Source: Acanthopleura granulata (taxonomy: Eukaryota; Mollusca; Polyplacophora; Chitonida; Chitonidae). Taken from it: 64,000 nt of DNA. Within the stretch, counting starts at the first letter, position 1. Each line of letters starts with the position of its first letter. The translations under genes and the position numbers were made by a program. Location of the stretch: the NCBI GenBank assembly GCA_016165875.1, contig JABBOT010000080.1:44133272-44197271 (forward strand). Direction: 5' to 3'. Below the pieces are notes generated by a model that was not told the DNA's origin, made no database searches, and worked only from the letters and a program-made list of their open reading frames with translations. Below are positions 1-12,140 of the stretch, one piece after another.

Positions 1-144
1 TTTTGCAATTTACAAAACATAAATGCGTGAACCAATGTGATATTGCTAAAAAAACTTACAACTCTCTGTTTTATAATAAAGTTGATATCAAATATGCGCG
101 AATATTTTCTCTCCTTCAGGAAAATTCTTTAAAATAGCGAAATC

Positions 145-305
145 TGCCTTTGCTGGACAGACAAAATCGCCATCCATGAGGCGAACAGATAAAATCGCGA
201 TACCTGATATGAACAGACAAAATCACGATACCTGAAACGGAGAGACAAAATCGCCTTGCCTGTAACGGACGAACAAAATCGCGATATTTGCATGAGACGG
301 GCAAT
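145..305. repeat. Degenerate ~30-bp tandem repeat
   Basis: About five imperfect units are built around 'gacaaaatcgcgatacctg' preceded by 'gaacagaca'. The units vary at several positions, so this looks like an old minisatellite. The short ORF on the minus strand here is a by-product of the repeat. Confidence 0.7.
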
Positions 306-1067
306 CAGAATTCGCGAAAAGTAGGGCCTGTGAAATTTGAGCTTGAGCGATTATTGTGTGCGGTGAAGGAGGTTGATACGTGTCAATCCGGCTTTCATCT
401 TATTACTTCAGTAAAACCTCTGCTGTGTTTTTGTGGTTGCTTCATATATTTTCCAAGGACATCAATCCTCCATAGCTCTATATTGCTCGGAAGCACCGGT
501 CACAATATGGGGAAGTCACGTCAGTAAGTCAACAAATATGCCTTAAATAATAAACCAATACAAATGGTAAGTGAAATCGAAATCACAGTTCAGGAAATGG
601 ACCATTAAAAAATATTCATAGCCCAATTCCCAGACACCAGTGTCATTAATGAAATTAGCGTCACAATCCCTTTAACATACAATATAATTTTAACATACCG
701 GTAGATTGAAACCGTCGATGTTAGTACATGCTGTAGTATATGCAACTTGGCGAGATATGTATATACCATATGCAGGGCTTAATTTCTGGAATATTGCCAT
801 CCATAAATGGATCGTTAAATAAAATGATGACTCGTTAAATTAGAACCATTTTTCTCGTAGGCCCGACACGAAGACCTGGTCAGATATACAAATCCAGATA
901 AGATATGGCGTCTTGGGAATCACTAGTCTCCTTTAATTCCAGTCAACCGAAATATATTTTCTCGAATGCTTCGTATACATTGGGATTTTTCACCGCCATA
1001 AGGACGGACTGACGAATAGTCGGACAAACAACGAACAGCTGACGCCACGTGAGTCGTTTTCAGAATC

Positions 1068-1175
1068 GCTACATACTGCCAGGGCCGGGATTGAACCCCG
1101 ATATTTCTACATGCATGTTAGATTCGCGGTGTCTGCTTCTGACGGGCACACACCGTGGTCGAAGATAGCCTTCAA
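1068..1175 (-). repeat. tRNA-like SINE head fragment
   Basis: On the minus strand the sequence contains GGGGTTCAATCCCGG, a good Pol III B box (GGTTCRANTCC) with its T-stem partner. It is preceded by a stretch resembling the head of a tRNA-derived retroposon. No intact tRNA cloverleaf can be drawn, so it is a SINE relic rather than a tRNA gene. Confidence 0.35.
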
Positions 1176-2684
1176 GACTTCGGATCGATATTTCTACCAA
1201 GGGAAACGATGCAGCAATCCGCACATCAGCATAATACATCCGCCCGCTAATTCATTGTGATCTGAGTGCGCATGCGTACAGGGCCTGGTAACAAATCGAT
1301 GAAACGAAGCTGCGTTTTGCCTTGGACCTACATCAGTCAGTGACGTACTCTTGCATGATTCTATGCCGGTACCACCTGATGGCGCAGAGTGGCATTGGGA
1401 AGCAGATAGCACTAGAGATGCGTGAACGGTGTTCAAGCGATTAAGGGAAGACTTAGGTGAGTGTTCTCCATATCTGTGCATTCTGATGTAGCTGTTCAAC
1501 ATTCCTTCGCTTCAAATCATAACGTATAAAGGTCGGTGCAAGCCAGGGACGATTTGAAATAGTACCATATGGTAGCAAGCCGCCTCTGTGTTCGTTATTA
1601 AGATCTATTCACGTGTTATTACGTTGATGTGGGTAAGTATGGAGAGTGTGCTCTGGATATGTCAACTGCTAAGTCACCAGTCATGTGTGGTGATCCAGGT
1701 TTGTAAGCAGAATTTGTTAGACCCGCCTGTATAAGATCCCTGTCCGAGGACCAGTGTTGTCAGCGATAGAACAGTGATGTCCAATCAAGGTAACCAATAC
1801 ACCCACAACTTGTTTATGTCTTCATACACTCTGCATGGGTACCGTCGAACGGCATGATCTCTATATTGTACACCCGCTGCCTATTGTAAACCTGAACGAA
1901 GGAGTAACCTTTTAGATTGTACCTAATTATCCTCTACCAGGATTACACGCTAATTGCCCCGCTCCACATCACAGCGTGGAGCAGCTGTGCGCAGCCCCAT
2001 GTGGGCTGAGGTATATATGTATTGTCCATCATGTCTATGTCATACTTTCCTAATGAGCTTCGATATGTTTGTCTCCCTGACCATATTCGGGTTGTCACTA
2101 GCTAAGTGAACTGTGGAGTTGCTCAGAATTGACTTTCTATCTCTACTGTACTGATATTAAAATTTGCTCTCCAGCTTTAAAGTTTGCGCAGATACATATT
2201 AGCATTACAATTTACTGGCTTCACGTAATACATTTTCCGGAATATGAGTTTCTCAAACGTTCCTCTTTCAGAAACATATTTAAGATATTTGGACTGAGTC
2301 ATGCGCACTCCTATTCTGTCTCCTCTGTTTGCAAGACATTTGTTTAAATACATGAATTCCTGAGCGTTCAATGAACATTGGTATTTGCTTCTGTGGGCAT
2401 TTAGTGATGAAAATAGGCAGGTGTGAGCTTTGAAGTACTTGACATCTATTGCATCTATCCGTGATCAGTCTTTTTTTTCTAGCGAGATATCAACAGCTGC
2501 GTCATTAGGCTCCAAGCTAATACTACTAAGTAAACACGTGCCTCGTTTGAAAATGGCCCACTCACTTCTCTGTCTTTCACTCAAATGACCTGGGTCATAT
2601 TAACAGGTTGTACAGACCAGACACTGCTCTGGGTAGAGGGGACGTTTAGGAGAGCTGCCCGGAAGCAGCTGGGTAACAGGAAAC

Positions 2685-2712
2685 TGGATTCGAACTCGTG
2701 TACTTACATAAT
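2685..2712 (-). repeat. tRNA-like B-box motif
   Basis: The minus strand reads GAGTTCGAATCC, matching the Pol III B-box consensus. No convincing A box or full tRNA fold is visible, so a decayed tRNA-derived retroposon is the simplest reading. Confidence 0.25.
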
Positions 2713-3834
2713 TTTTACCAGCTGTGATGCTTTCGTCAATTTTAGGAAATCGGCTGGCGTCTTTAAAGTCAAATTTTGCACTTTTTTTTAACTTATCTAT
2801 GTACCTATCTATTTCATCGTTGCTTAATGCCACAATAAAAAAAATCACCCTAGCACACCATGCAGTCAACTTCATGTGTAAACGTAACATGACTGCAGGG
2901 ATTAAAATAAGCGGCTGTGAACTGGCGCCAGCTGGACTCAATCCTGCTTTGTCAGTCCATTCAGTTGGAAGAATATTGAAGTTCATAAGTGGAAAGTCAC
3001 ATGACATGTAATGTATCTCACATTGCTCTAGGCAACAAGTTGTTTCAAGAATACAGTACCCATTCAGTGACCCAGTTGTTGCATGGGTAAGAACCGAAGG
3101 CAGTTGAAAGTTAAACACTTGGTGAAATAATGTATGTAAGCTGCAACAGTTGATATTCACATTTATAGACAGGGGAATGCAAGCAAAACAATTAGGTGCA
3201 GGTTCGGACTACATTTGGTATTTACTTAAACAGCTATTGCTTAGGAGGTACAACTGCTATCTTGTAACATATTGTTCTGCCTAACAAACCCTGGTTTCAA
3301 GTGAAATGAGACATGTAAATCTTTGTCGCCACTGCCTGATACTCCAGTACAGCATAGTCTTCTGTTGTCAAGCTATTCACATCGATCATACACTCGATTC
3401 GGTATACCACAGAAAACATCCGCCTGTAATGAAGATGTTATGACTGTGTGTCTGGTTTTCTCGATTTACCGACGCATATTTATTGATATGAGGTCGATTA
3501 TTTAGGATACATGTATACAGGTGCAATACCTGACATATATACTCTCTGTACTACATGGGTGGTATTTTGCTCCACAATGCCAATACTACAGGGCCAATAA
3601 AGTGTCATTTTAGATTCGGTAAGGAATTTACGTTCGATCCTTGATGACGATCCATACAACTGGGTTAAATTAGTTAAGATGAAAAGTTTTAGCAAGATAA
3701 GTCAGAAGATATGCACGTTCGAAATATATCCCAAATCAAAGTCACTGCATTTGATATCGGACGATCTTATCCATTAGTGATTGTTTTTAATCATGCCTAT
3801 CTTTAAAAATATCTTTTTACCTGGCCTTTAACAC

Positions 3835-4020
3835 ACAGAGGCAGAATCTCCGTTGACCTGTAATCGTGTTACTGGAAGGCGAGACCGCAATCTGCGGATG
3901 GTCGTGGATTCTGCCAAGCTCTGTACAGCTTCTCCCCACCATAATGCTGGTTCGTCGTCGTATAAGTGAAATTTTCTCAAATGCGGCGTAAAAATCCAGT
4001 CAAATAAATGAATAATAACG
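3835..4020 (+). mobile_element. SINE copy 1 (diverged)
   Basis: The core 'tctgcggatggtcgtgg', then 'caccataatgctgg', 'gtcgtataagtgaaat' and 'cggcgtaaaaatccagtc', ends in an AAAT-type tail. The order and spacing match the other copies in this window. The head region is poorly preserved. Confidence 0.8.
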
Positions 4021-6601
4021 CGGTAAGGTTTCATCATTTATGATTAAAATTTCTGTTTTATCTTTAATCTAAATATTTAGGGAGAAGTATTCCAGGTCCG
4101 CAATAAACGTCATCAATTTTGTGTGACTTGGGCTAACAAAATATGCATTTATTACCTGACTTAAAATGCGCACTTCAGGACTAACTGAACTAACTATACA
4201 TCTGGCTTCTCTCTTCGTTATTGACTAACTACCTTTGTAAATTTATGGCAGTGGTACCCATACTTTGCCCGCTCTCGGTTGGCCAGATACTTTCATTATT
4301 GTCACTTAACAAAACACCATACCCGACTAATTTACTCCACCACAGCATAAAGCTCTTGTCTCGAGGAATACATGGCTAATTTACTCCACCGCAGCACTTA
4401 TCATCGGTTGCCCGCATGAGCTCTTCCCTGTATCTTGAGAGGACAGAATGTATAGGTCATTCAACGCATGAAGTTAACTTTGATGCTGATGTTGACAAAA
4501 AGGTCAAATGACCGTGAGGTTGTGTGTATGTGCTCCAAAGTTGATGTTACATTTGTATACATGTGTGTACTCGGTATAAAACTGCTAAGTGCAACTTTCT
4601 AGACATACGAAGGCCCATAAACCAGCATACCCGTATGCCTTTCATCTGCTGCCTCGGATTTAGTATAAATTAGCACAAGTGTTCAAAGAATCCTAAAATA
4701 AAAGTGCATGTACGCTACTTGCCTCTTCCATCGCTCAGTGGGAAGGTGTCCGTGAGTACAGTGATTTTCCAAAGATTCATGGTCTAAATTTGCCAAATTC
4801 AAGGAGTAAGATATGTCCCCGAACTTTCGTGTAGCACAGTCCCAAGCTACCACATGCAGGTTGTTCATTTCTCTACATCATGTAAAAAAGTATATACCAT
4901 GACCACATTTCTTTGAGAAGTTGCATGTTGTCACCTCGGTAACCTCTAGAGGCTGGGTAATACCCCTGGGGAAAAGCTTTGATGTTCTGCCATAAACAGA
5001 CAGTATTCTGATGTAACCCATAATGTCTCTCTAGCAATAATACCCGTGCTCTTAAATTCACAGTAGAGCTGTTAAACTACAAGTGAAGTAAACAGTTTGA
5101 ACCCAGTGTCCTATGTAGAATGTTGTCATTTGATACCAAACTATGACAAGGTGGCGTAAAAAGCACACTTCTCTGAATTTTCCTCCCATCTTTGAATGTA
5201 ATTAATCATATGACCAATTTACGGTCTCAAATGAATTATTAGTTTGTTAGTAAATGAATATAATTTATTACAGTAGTTTTGTTGTAGGTATTACGTAACA
5301 CAATGCTAATTTTCTCAAGGTGTTGTCCATTTGACGCATTTCATAGGTGCGCTAATCAGTATAACAATAACATGATTATATGCGGCGTTTCTCGGGCTCT
5401 CCTGCCACGAAGGGCTATGACGGGATGATAATCATTCATCAAGGCCTTATAAAAATACCAAGCTCATTTAAAGTTGTATTATTACTGTCATTACCGGTTC
5501 TTTTCCTTCATTCAAAAGGTGGGGATTTTGTTTTCTGCGAGAAACACTAGTCTGAACAATGTTTTCCGCCGTTTGCCTCATGTCGCGTCAGCTAAAGGAT
5601 GCACTCGAAGAGAGGACGGCGGGCCGTTACAGAAACTTAAGCTGGGTGGTTCATTAACGGTTCCTCGCCCGGCAATATGATGACATGTACAGCATTACAG
5701 GCTTCAAGCATGAGCACAAAATAAGGATATTCTTCTGGCAAGCCGTTGGTACATGATAATATCTTACGATAACAGGAGTTCAGGACTGATATCTGTTTCT
5801 GTGTATTGGTTAGCTGATGTGTGTCAGTTAATCGATCATACTCAGCTAGCTCTCCTTATCTGGACGGCCCCAGTAATAAGCCGAACACCTGGGTACAGGT
5901 AGCAGTGCACTGTTCAGACTGGGTTGTGGTAACAGCTACCATTAATGTGTCGGCCAGTGGCTGTGTGTGCCAGAAGCTCACGTAGTTTTTGTCTGTTGAA
6001 TTTTAAATTGTTAGTTTTCCTGGCTGAATGACGTGAATCGAGCCGGTCGCTCAAGCCAGGATCCTACCGTTTTGTATTTGACGTGCTGTTTGTGCATTCA
6101 GAAGCTGCACACTGTGGCGTCCTGTTTGTTCGTTTTGGTCTATCACTGACAAAACAAGGTGCAGCAGCCAATCAACCGCCCTTATTCGAGTTGAATTTGT
6201 GTGTATAAGAGTAGCGTTCTGTACAGTCGAGGTGGAATGGTAATGAGTTACCGGCCTGGTAATTCAAATTATGTTCACAGTTACGTCCCCTTTTACATGG
6301 AGTTACATGTATTTATTATTCCCCATTGAGCGTGTGCTATGCTCTACCTAGAACTTTTTTGTCTCGGAACAAAAAAAATCTTAAACAGAATTGATGTCTG
6401 TTTTTATTATTTAAACCATACTCTCTTTCCACATATCTTCCACTACTTGCATGGTCTTTTGCATTAACATTATGGTTATAAGCATTTGAAGTAAGTTCGA
6501 ACTTTCGACACCAGTCTGGGAATTTTAAGCTGGTTTAATTGGCGTTATGACAGTAATAATCAATAGGCAGTGGTTGAACATTGCGGATACCATCTAATGT
6601 A
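4021..6601. other. Intergenic, nothing recognised
   Basis: No exon-like ORF with plausible splice sites and no clear repeat was found by eye. Short ORFs (up to about 68 codons) show no domain. Confidence 0.45.
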
Positions 6602-7042
6602 AGGGCCCTGTTTCACAAAACTTACGTTGCCGTCTAAAATCGGTTAGCCGGCTAGTGGAAGCAGGCTGCGAAAAACAGTGACTAAGCCGTTCCACAATAG
6701 TAAAACTAGCTCTGCAGTTATCTGATAGGTTGAATCAATGACGATAATTGTTAAGTTACCTTCATAATATAAATAAACTAAATTACTGTGCCTAAATGTC
6801 AGAAAAAGATACTAATTTTGTCTTTATTTTCGGGATACATAACACTTTTAAAGCCTAATTTACTCCCCCTTTGCAAGTCCGGGATGTGAATAAGGATTGC
6901 AGTTCAGCTTACAGAGTCTAAGCTGAAAAGCTTTAAGATAGTCGAGAGCCAAATATTTTCTTTGTGAAACTGGCTGGACAGAATTGCGAACGGAGTTAGC
7001 CGTCTAAGCTTAGCCTTTAGACTCTTTGTGAAACAAGCCCCT
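6602..7042. mobile_element. MITE with 'TGTTTCACAA' terminal inverted repeats
   Basis: The left end AGGGCCCTGTTTCACAAA is mirrored at the right end by TTTGTGAAACAAGCCCCT. The sub-terminal motifs GTTAGCCGG (left) and GGAGTTAGCCG (right) extend the similarity inward. The element is about 440 bp with no coding capacity, which fits a non-autonomous DNA transposon. I could not define a target-site duplication. Confidence 0.7.
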
Positions 7043-8223
7043 GTCTTCAAATATGTGTTTCAATACTAACCGCTGAACTCGCTATACATCTGGCTTCTCT
7101 GTTCATTATTTACTAACTATATCTTGACAAATTTATAGCATGTTTCACAAATATGCATCCCATCGCTATTCATTTCATTGCGCTTTAAATATGAAGTATA
7201 TCAAACAAAACTAAACTTTCAAGCTGAATTTTATTCCTGTCCGCTCCCTGACACATGGTAGTAGCATTATCTAAAAAATACTGAAAGCTACGCCAGGCTG
7301 AAGAAAGAAAGGTAGTTATCCTGTTGTTTTAAAAAAAAACACGGTTCTCATCCTCTGTTCAAGATGTGTGTTAGTTTTTTGGGATATGCCACACAGCACA
7401 GATGTCAACTCTACATTCAAACTGTAGCCATATAAAATCAAGTTATTTCTTGCATTTCTTTACTTTCGCCATTCTCATTGTACATTTGTATGGCAACGGT
7501 TGGTATAAACAAAACTGTTGAACCTTGAGCACCGTTTCGACGTACATGTAACGGCTGTGTTAACGTTCGGGATTTCATTCCTTAAGGCCTCGCTACCTGA
7601 AAGTGAAACTCTAAATAATCGGGTTAACCAGATCGAGACCGGTGCAGACCAGAAACGAAGAAATGACATTGTCTTTCTATTGCAGACTGCAAGTGAAAAG
7701 GATTGTGGAGAAGCATCGGTTTTAGACTCTGAGTGGATTACCTGGGCTTTGTCATTGTGAAGCAGGTAAGGCAAGTGGTTACTTCCTTGCAATCTGAAAA
7801 CCGTCATCTTACGCAGCGCAGTTGTCACTCAAACAAGACACGACAATGCTGTTAGCATGTTCCTTTTGTTGGGTTTGATTGGGTAATTAAATATGAACCC
7901 CGTGCCAAAGGTGAGCTATCTGAAATCAGATCGCGACATAAAGTGACCATTAAGATTATGTCTTCTCCAAAGTGAGCTCTTTAACATCAACACAACGCCT
8001 CCTAAGACAACTCTTAAAGATTATTTACTGCATTTCCAGAAGAACATGACCTAACGAAGATAATATGAACTTAAAGTTACGTCACTTACGACAGCAGTGT
8101 AAATTCTCATAACAGAGGAAGGTGTACTACGTTCTCTTGATTGCTCATTGGCTCCATATTTGGCAACTTTGTTCAGTTGTTTTGTTGGTGTTTGGAATCA
8201 ATGTTTTGATTCTCTAATTTTCA
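7043..8223. other. Upstream region of the SLC7 gene
   Basis: No coding exon is supported. The stretch presumably holds a 5' untranslated exon or intron of the downstream transporter gene, because a good 3' splice site (TCTAATTTTCAG) ends at 8224, five bases before the ATG. An 80-codon plus-strand ORF (7518-7760) shows no recognisable domain. Confidence 0.4.
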
Positions 8224-8229
8224 GACATC

Positions 8230-11200
8230 ATGGAGTCTGTGCAGAGATTCTGGGGCTTTATGAACCGGAAGAAAACCTTGTCCGCTGACGTCATGGAAAC
8301 CCCATTAAGCCGATGTCTCAACACTTTTGACATGACGCTTTTGGGCATCGGTCACATGATTGGCGCTGGAATTTATGTGATTACGGGAACCGTGGTCAAG
8401 ACAATGGCAGGTCCGGCCGCCATGTTGTCTTACGCCATCGCTGGAATAGCTGCCATTTTGGCCTCTCTCTGCTACGCCGAATTCGGGGCGAGGATTCCCA
8501 AAGCAGGTTCAGCGTATTCTTATACCTATGTGACAATCGGGGAGTTCTGGGCATTTGTGATTGGTTGGAACGTCGTATTGGAGCATTTGATTGGCGTCGC
8601 CTCGGTGGCACGCGCATGGAGTGGAAGTGTAAACGCCATATTTAATGACGCTATCAAAAACGGCACGATAGACCATATAGGAAGGCTGAGTCATGATTCG
8701 CCTTGGTTTTCGGAGTACCCTGACTTTATGGCCGTTCTTGTCATAGTTGTTATTTCAGCATTTATCATAACTGGAGCAAAAATCTCTACCGGTGTCAATA
8801 ACGTCTTCACCATTCTCAACGCCATTGTCATGGCCTTCATCATCGTCGGTGGGTTTTACCTAGCCGATCTGGATAACTGGAAGAATGAGGACAGTGGTGG
8901 ATTTTTCCCCATGGGGTTCCAGGGTGTGTTTGGTGGTGCTGCTGCCTGTTTCTACGCTTATATTGGCTTTGAAGGCATCGCCATAGCCGGGGAAGAGGCC
9001 CGAGACCCGGAGCGGTCCATACCACGGGCCACCATTACTGCCATGGTGGTGGTGACCACCATCTATGTAGTAATCACTAGCGCCCTTACGCTGATGGTAC
9101 CATATTACACCATCATTCCTGATGCGGCCTACCCAGCTGCTTTCGCATTGCGGGGACTGCAGTGGATGAAGTACATAGTCGCCTTTGGATCGTTGTTCGG
9201 CATCACCACCTCTCTGGTAGGGGGGCTGTTTTCTCTGCCCAGGTCCGTTTATGCCATGGCCAGCGACGGCGTTTTCTTTAAATTCTTCGCCAGGGTGTAC
9301 TCTAGAACGCAGACCCCAGTCTATGCCATCGCCACATTCAGTTGTCTGGCCGCCATCATGGCCTTCATGCTGGAAATCGAAGCCCTGGTAGAGTTCATGT
9401 CTATCGGAACCCTCATGGCTTACACTATCGTAGCTGCCAGCGTGATTATCATGCGTTACCTGCCGGTCACGAAATGTCAGTTCAAACTTAAACCTGATCC
9501 GTCGGCAGCAAACGCCGAAGATACAGAATCCGTGTCTGAGAAAAGCGACATCCTGAAGAAATCGAAAAGCCACGATGACTTCGGGAGATTAAAGGAAACG
9601 TTTAAGAAATTCCCTATTCTGAAGTCGGTGGAACCCGGAAACGCGGCCATATTGGCTGTGATCCTTATGCTGGTGTTTATGACGTCGTTTAGCAGCCTCC
9701 TCCTGTTCGGTATAGATCACATCCAGGCTGGAGCGTGGTGGAGCATCATCCTCTTGCTCATTTTAGCCGCATCTATCGTCATCTGCTTCCTAGTCATTGT
9801 TGCGCATGAGCAGAATGATGCTTTCCTCACTTTCCAGGTAAGTTGTACTTGTTTTCTACCTTTTTTTCTGGCCGTACAACTTATTAATATGTTTAATATT
9901 CGTTCAAATACCACATTTAGCAAGATGATATATACCTATTTGGTTTTATACTGCGGCGGTTGAACTTCAGGTAATCTGGTATTGCCTACGACAAAGATTC
10001 CCTGATTAGCAAAGTGCGGAGTGAACATGAGAACTATGTATAAAAGATGACCAATTTGTAAGGAGCGAAACCGGTGTATGAAAATAACATTGAACTAAAG
10101 GAAAACCTTTCCTAAGTCTCGTGTATATACCTTAACTTATAAATTAAAATTTATAACATGTGTATTACTAAATCGGTTAAATTGGTTGTACAGTCATTTT
10201 CTATTTGTCTATTTGTACCCATCCGTAATCCACTGGAAATCATAATCTGATTGATTGAATTGCCATTTCTGATTTAACTGTCGACTGAATGATGCTTTTA
10301 TATTCTCCTTAAGCTGCCATTTGTTCCACTGGTACCGGCAGTCAGTATGTTCTGTAACGTCACTCTGATGTTAAAGCTATCCTATCTCACCTGGATACGG
10401 CTACTTATTTGGCTGGCCGTGGGTAAGTTATGAGGATGAAGATTTTAACATTAAAATCTAGATATTATAATGTTTTTTAAATAATACACCACATACATGT
10501 CATTACTTTAAAATCATGGACAGAAATGAGAAAATAGCCCACGCTTTAGAACTAAGCCATGTCTTAGTACATGGTTTCATGTTTTCGTGCCACATACCCC
10601 AGGAGCTCTCTTAGACTCGTGGTTTTAGATATGCAGATTGTTAGAGGTGATTTACCATCCCCCATTATAATGTTTTAGTTGAGTTTCCTCCACCGGTGAA
10701 AATCTGCTTAAAATATATACTTGCCACAGGCTGTGGGTTTACTCCGGTTTTCTTCACGCGTTCAGAAAGGAAATAAATGTACGGATACTGAAGTACTGCA
10801 AAAACGTTTGGTAATTTCAAAACATTTGATTCAGGAAGTACATGTTTTAAAACAAACCACCTGGAAATGTGACGTGATACTGTCAAAGCTTTAAAAACTC
10901 TAGCCGAGTGTGTGATGTTACTGGGGTGCGCTGATCAGCTGTTTTAACACATTGCCAATGATTGTAGCTCTTAGGCCGCTGACATCCGGCCTCAAGTTTC
11001 GTACACAATACGCAGATATACGTAACATGAGAGAAAGCCTGACGGAAATTCACTTTTCGCCGGTTTCCTTCACGCTTTCAAGTGCCTCCTATAAGTGAAA
11101 TATTCAAGGATACCGCATTACTCCCCAATGACATAAATTAATAAATACTGCCGTGTCAGTTTAACAGCTGACAGCATATTCAGGGAGTGATGAATATCAA

Positions 11201-11619
11201 TGTGTCACTGAGCTACGGCATGACGGCAAGGTTTACAGTTTCAGACCTTTTCTAGCCCTGTTTACTTAAAATGCTAATAAGTTATTGAATTGTATAACTA
11301 TTTTGTTCAGTGCGTAGCAAAATTCCGGGGAGCATATGCCTATTTGTATTTCTGATTGTCAGTCATTTTGTGTATACCCACAGGTATGGTGATTTATTTT
11401 GGCTACGGCATCCGCCATAGCCTTGAGAACAAACCAATGGCTGCCTATAACCACCTCGTGTCGTATGTCGGGGACGCCGACATTGGCACACGATCACTCA
11501 CGAACTTTGCCGAAGATGTTCATCTACAGCAACCAATCGTCAAGGAGAATTCCGAGTTTGGGCACCCATCACAAGGAATGGAGGACCATGAGATGGACTC
11601 GGACTACCAGAGGCGGTAA
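8230..11619 (+). CDS. SLC7A4: Cationic amino-acid transporter, CAT subfamily of SLC7 (SLC7A4-like)
   Basis: There are three coding exons: 8230-9837, 10314-10422 and 11384-11619. Donors are GTAAGT, GTAAGT; acceptors are CTTAAG and CCACAG. The spliced frame gives 650 aa, the usual CAT length. The start (CATCATGG) sits just after a 3' splice site, so a non-coding first exon lies upstream. The protein has the APC-superfamily TM1 motif GIGHMIGAGIYV (residues 39-50), then CYAEFGARIPKAGSAY and GWNVVLEHLIG. FYAYIGFEGIA is followed by EEARDPERSIP, and LFSLPRSVYAMASDGVFF comes later. A hydrophilic loop (about 410-460) precedes the last hydrophobic segments (PFVPLVPAVSM; IRLLIWLAVGMVIYFGYGI). By family knowledge it is a plasma-membrane carrier with about 14 spans. 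CAT1-3 move Arg/Lys/Orn; SLC7A4 itself has no firmly shown transport. The GWNVVLEHLIG stretch looks closer to SLC7A4 than to CAT1-3, but orthology is inferred from memory. Confidence 0.93.
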
Positions 11620-11814
11620 ATGTGACAGATTACGGCAACCTCCGGTGCATTCTGCCGATCTTCGGTACTCTCCGGTACATTCCAGGAAACCATGGATTCC
11701 AACGGCAAGTCCAGAGCTGGAAACACACGGCGTCTGGGTAGACTGGTGACTACAAGTTTCCGTTAATGTTGACAAGAATTATTAGTAGAGTACAGCATAC
11801 TTCCTGACATGAAT

Positions 11815-12025
11815 GGTAAAGTGGACAGTAGCATGTAAAGTAACATGAACGCAAATCATGTAACACGTACAGTAACGTGCACTGCAGCATGTAAAATACC
11901 ATGTACAGTGTAAACACGTGTAGTAACATGTACAGCAGCATGTACAATAGCATGTACAGTATAAACATGTGTAGTAACATGTGCAGTAGCATGAGTGGTG
12001 CAATGTGCTGTAAAATGTACAATAG
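11815..12025. repeat. Minisatellite of 'agtaacatgtacag' units
   Basis: Short imperfect repeats of 'agcatgtaca' and 'agtaacatgtacag' run through the presumed 3' UTR or downstream flank of the SLC7 gene and end at a SINE. Overlapping ORFs on both strands rich in M, Y, C and S come only from the repeat. Confidence 0.75.
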
Positions 12026-12140
12026 CCTGCGGATGGTCGCGACTTTCCTCTGGTTTCCTCTCACCATAATGCCTACCACCGCCGGATAAGTCAAATACTC
12101 TTGAGTACCACGCAAACCTCCAATCAAATAAATAAATAAC
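12026..12140 (+). mobile_element. SINE copy 2 (3' part)
   Basis: It starts at 'cctgcggatggtcgcg' and contains 'caccataatgcc', 'ataagtcaaatactcttgag' and an (AAAT)n tail. Only the 3' half is present. It lies about 400 bp after the SLC7 stop codon in the same orientation. Confidence 0.85.
12127..12132 (+). terminator. Possible polyadenylation signal (AATAAA) for the SLC7 gene
   Basis: This is the first canonical AATAAA I find after the SLC7 stop codon. It is provided by the tail of the SINE, where overlapping AATAAA units follow. Use as the real signal is inferred. Confidence 0.35.

Larger units (their letters stand above)
306..3834. other. Intergenic, no gene recognised
   Basis: AT-rich sequence with many stop codons on both strands. 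The longest open frame (186 codons, minus strand, 2600-3160) has no recognisable domain and overlaps a tRNA-like B-box motif, so I do not call it a gene. Two tRNA-like fragments are listed separately. Confidence 0.5.

Noticed and set aside
2600..3160. 186-codon minus-strand ORF
   Set aside because: No recognisable domain, biased by a tRNA-like repeat fragment, and plus-strand ORFs of equal quality overlap it. I see no splice or promoter support.
8860..9573. 237-codon minus-strand ORF
   Set aside because: Antisense shadow of the long SLC7 exon, with no domain of its own.
11399..11749. 116-codon ORF overlapping the SLC7 last exon
   Set aside because: Frame shadow of the real exon 11384-11619, which completes the transporter in phase.
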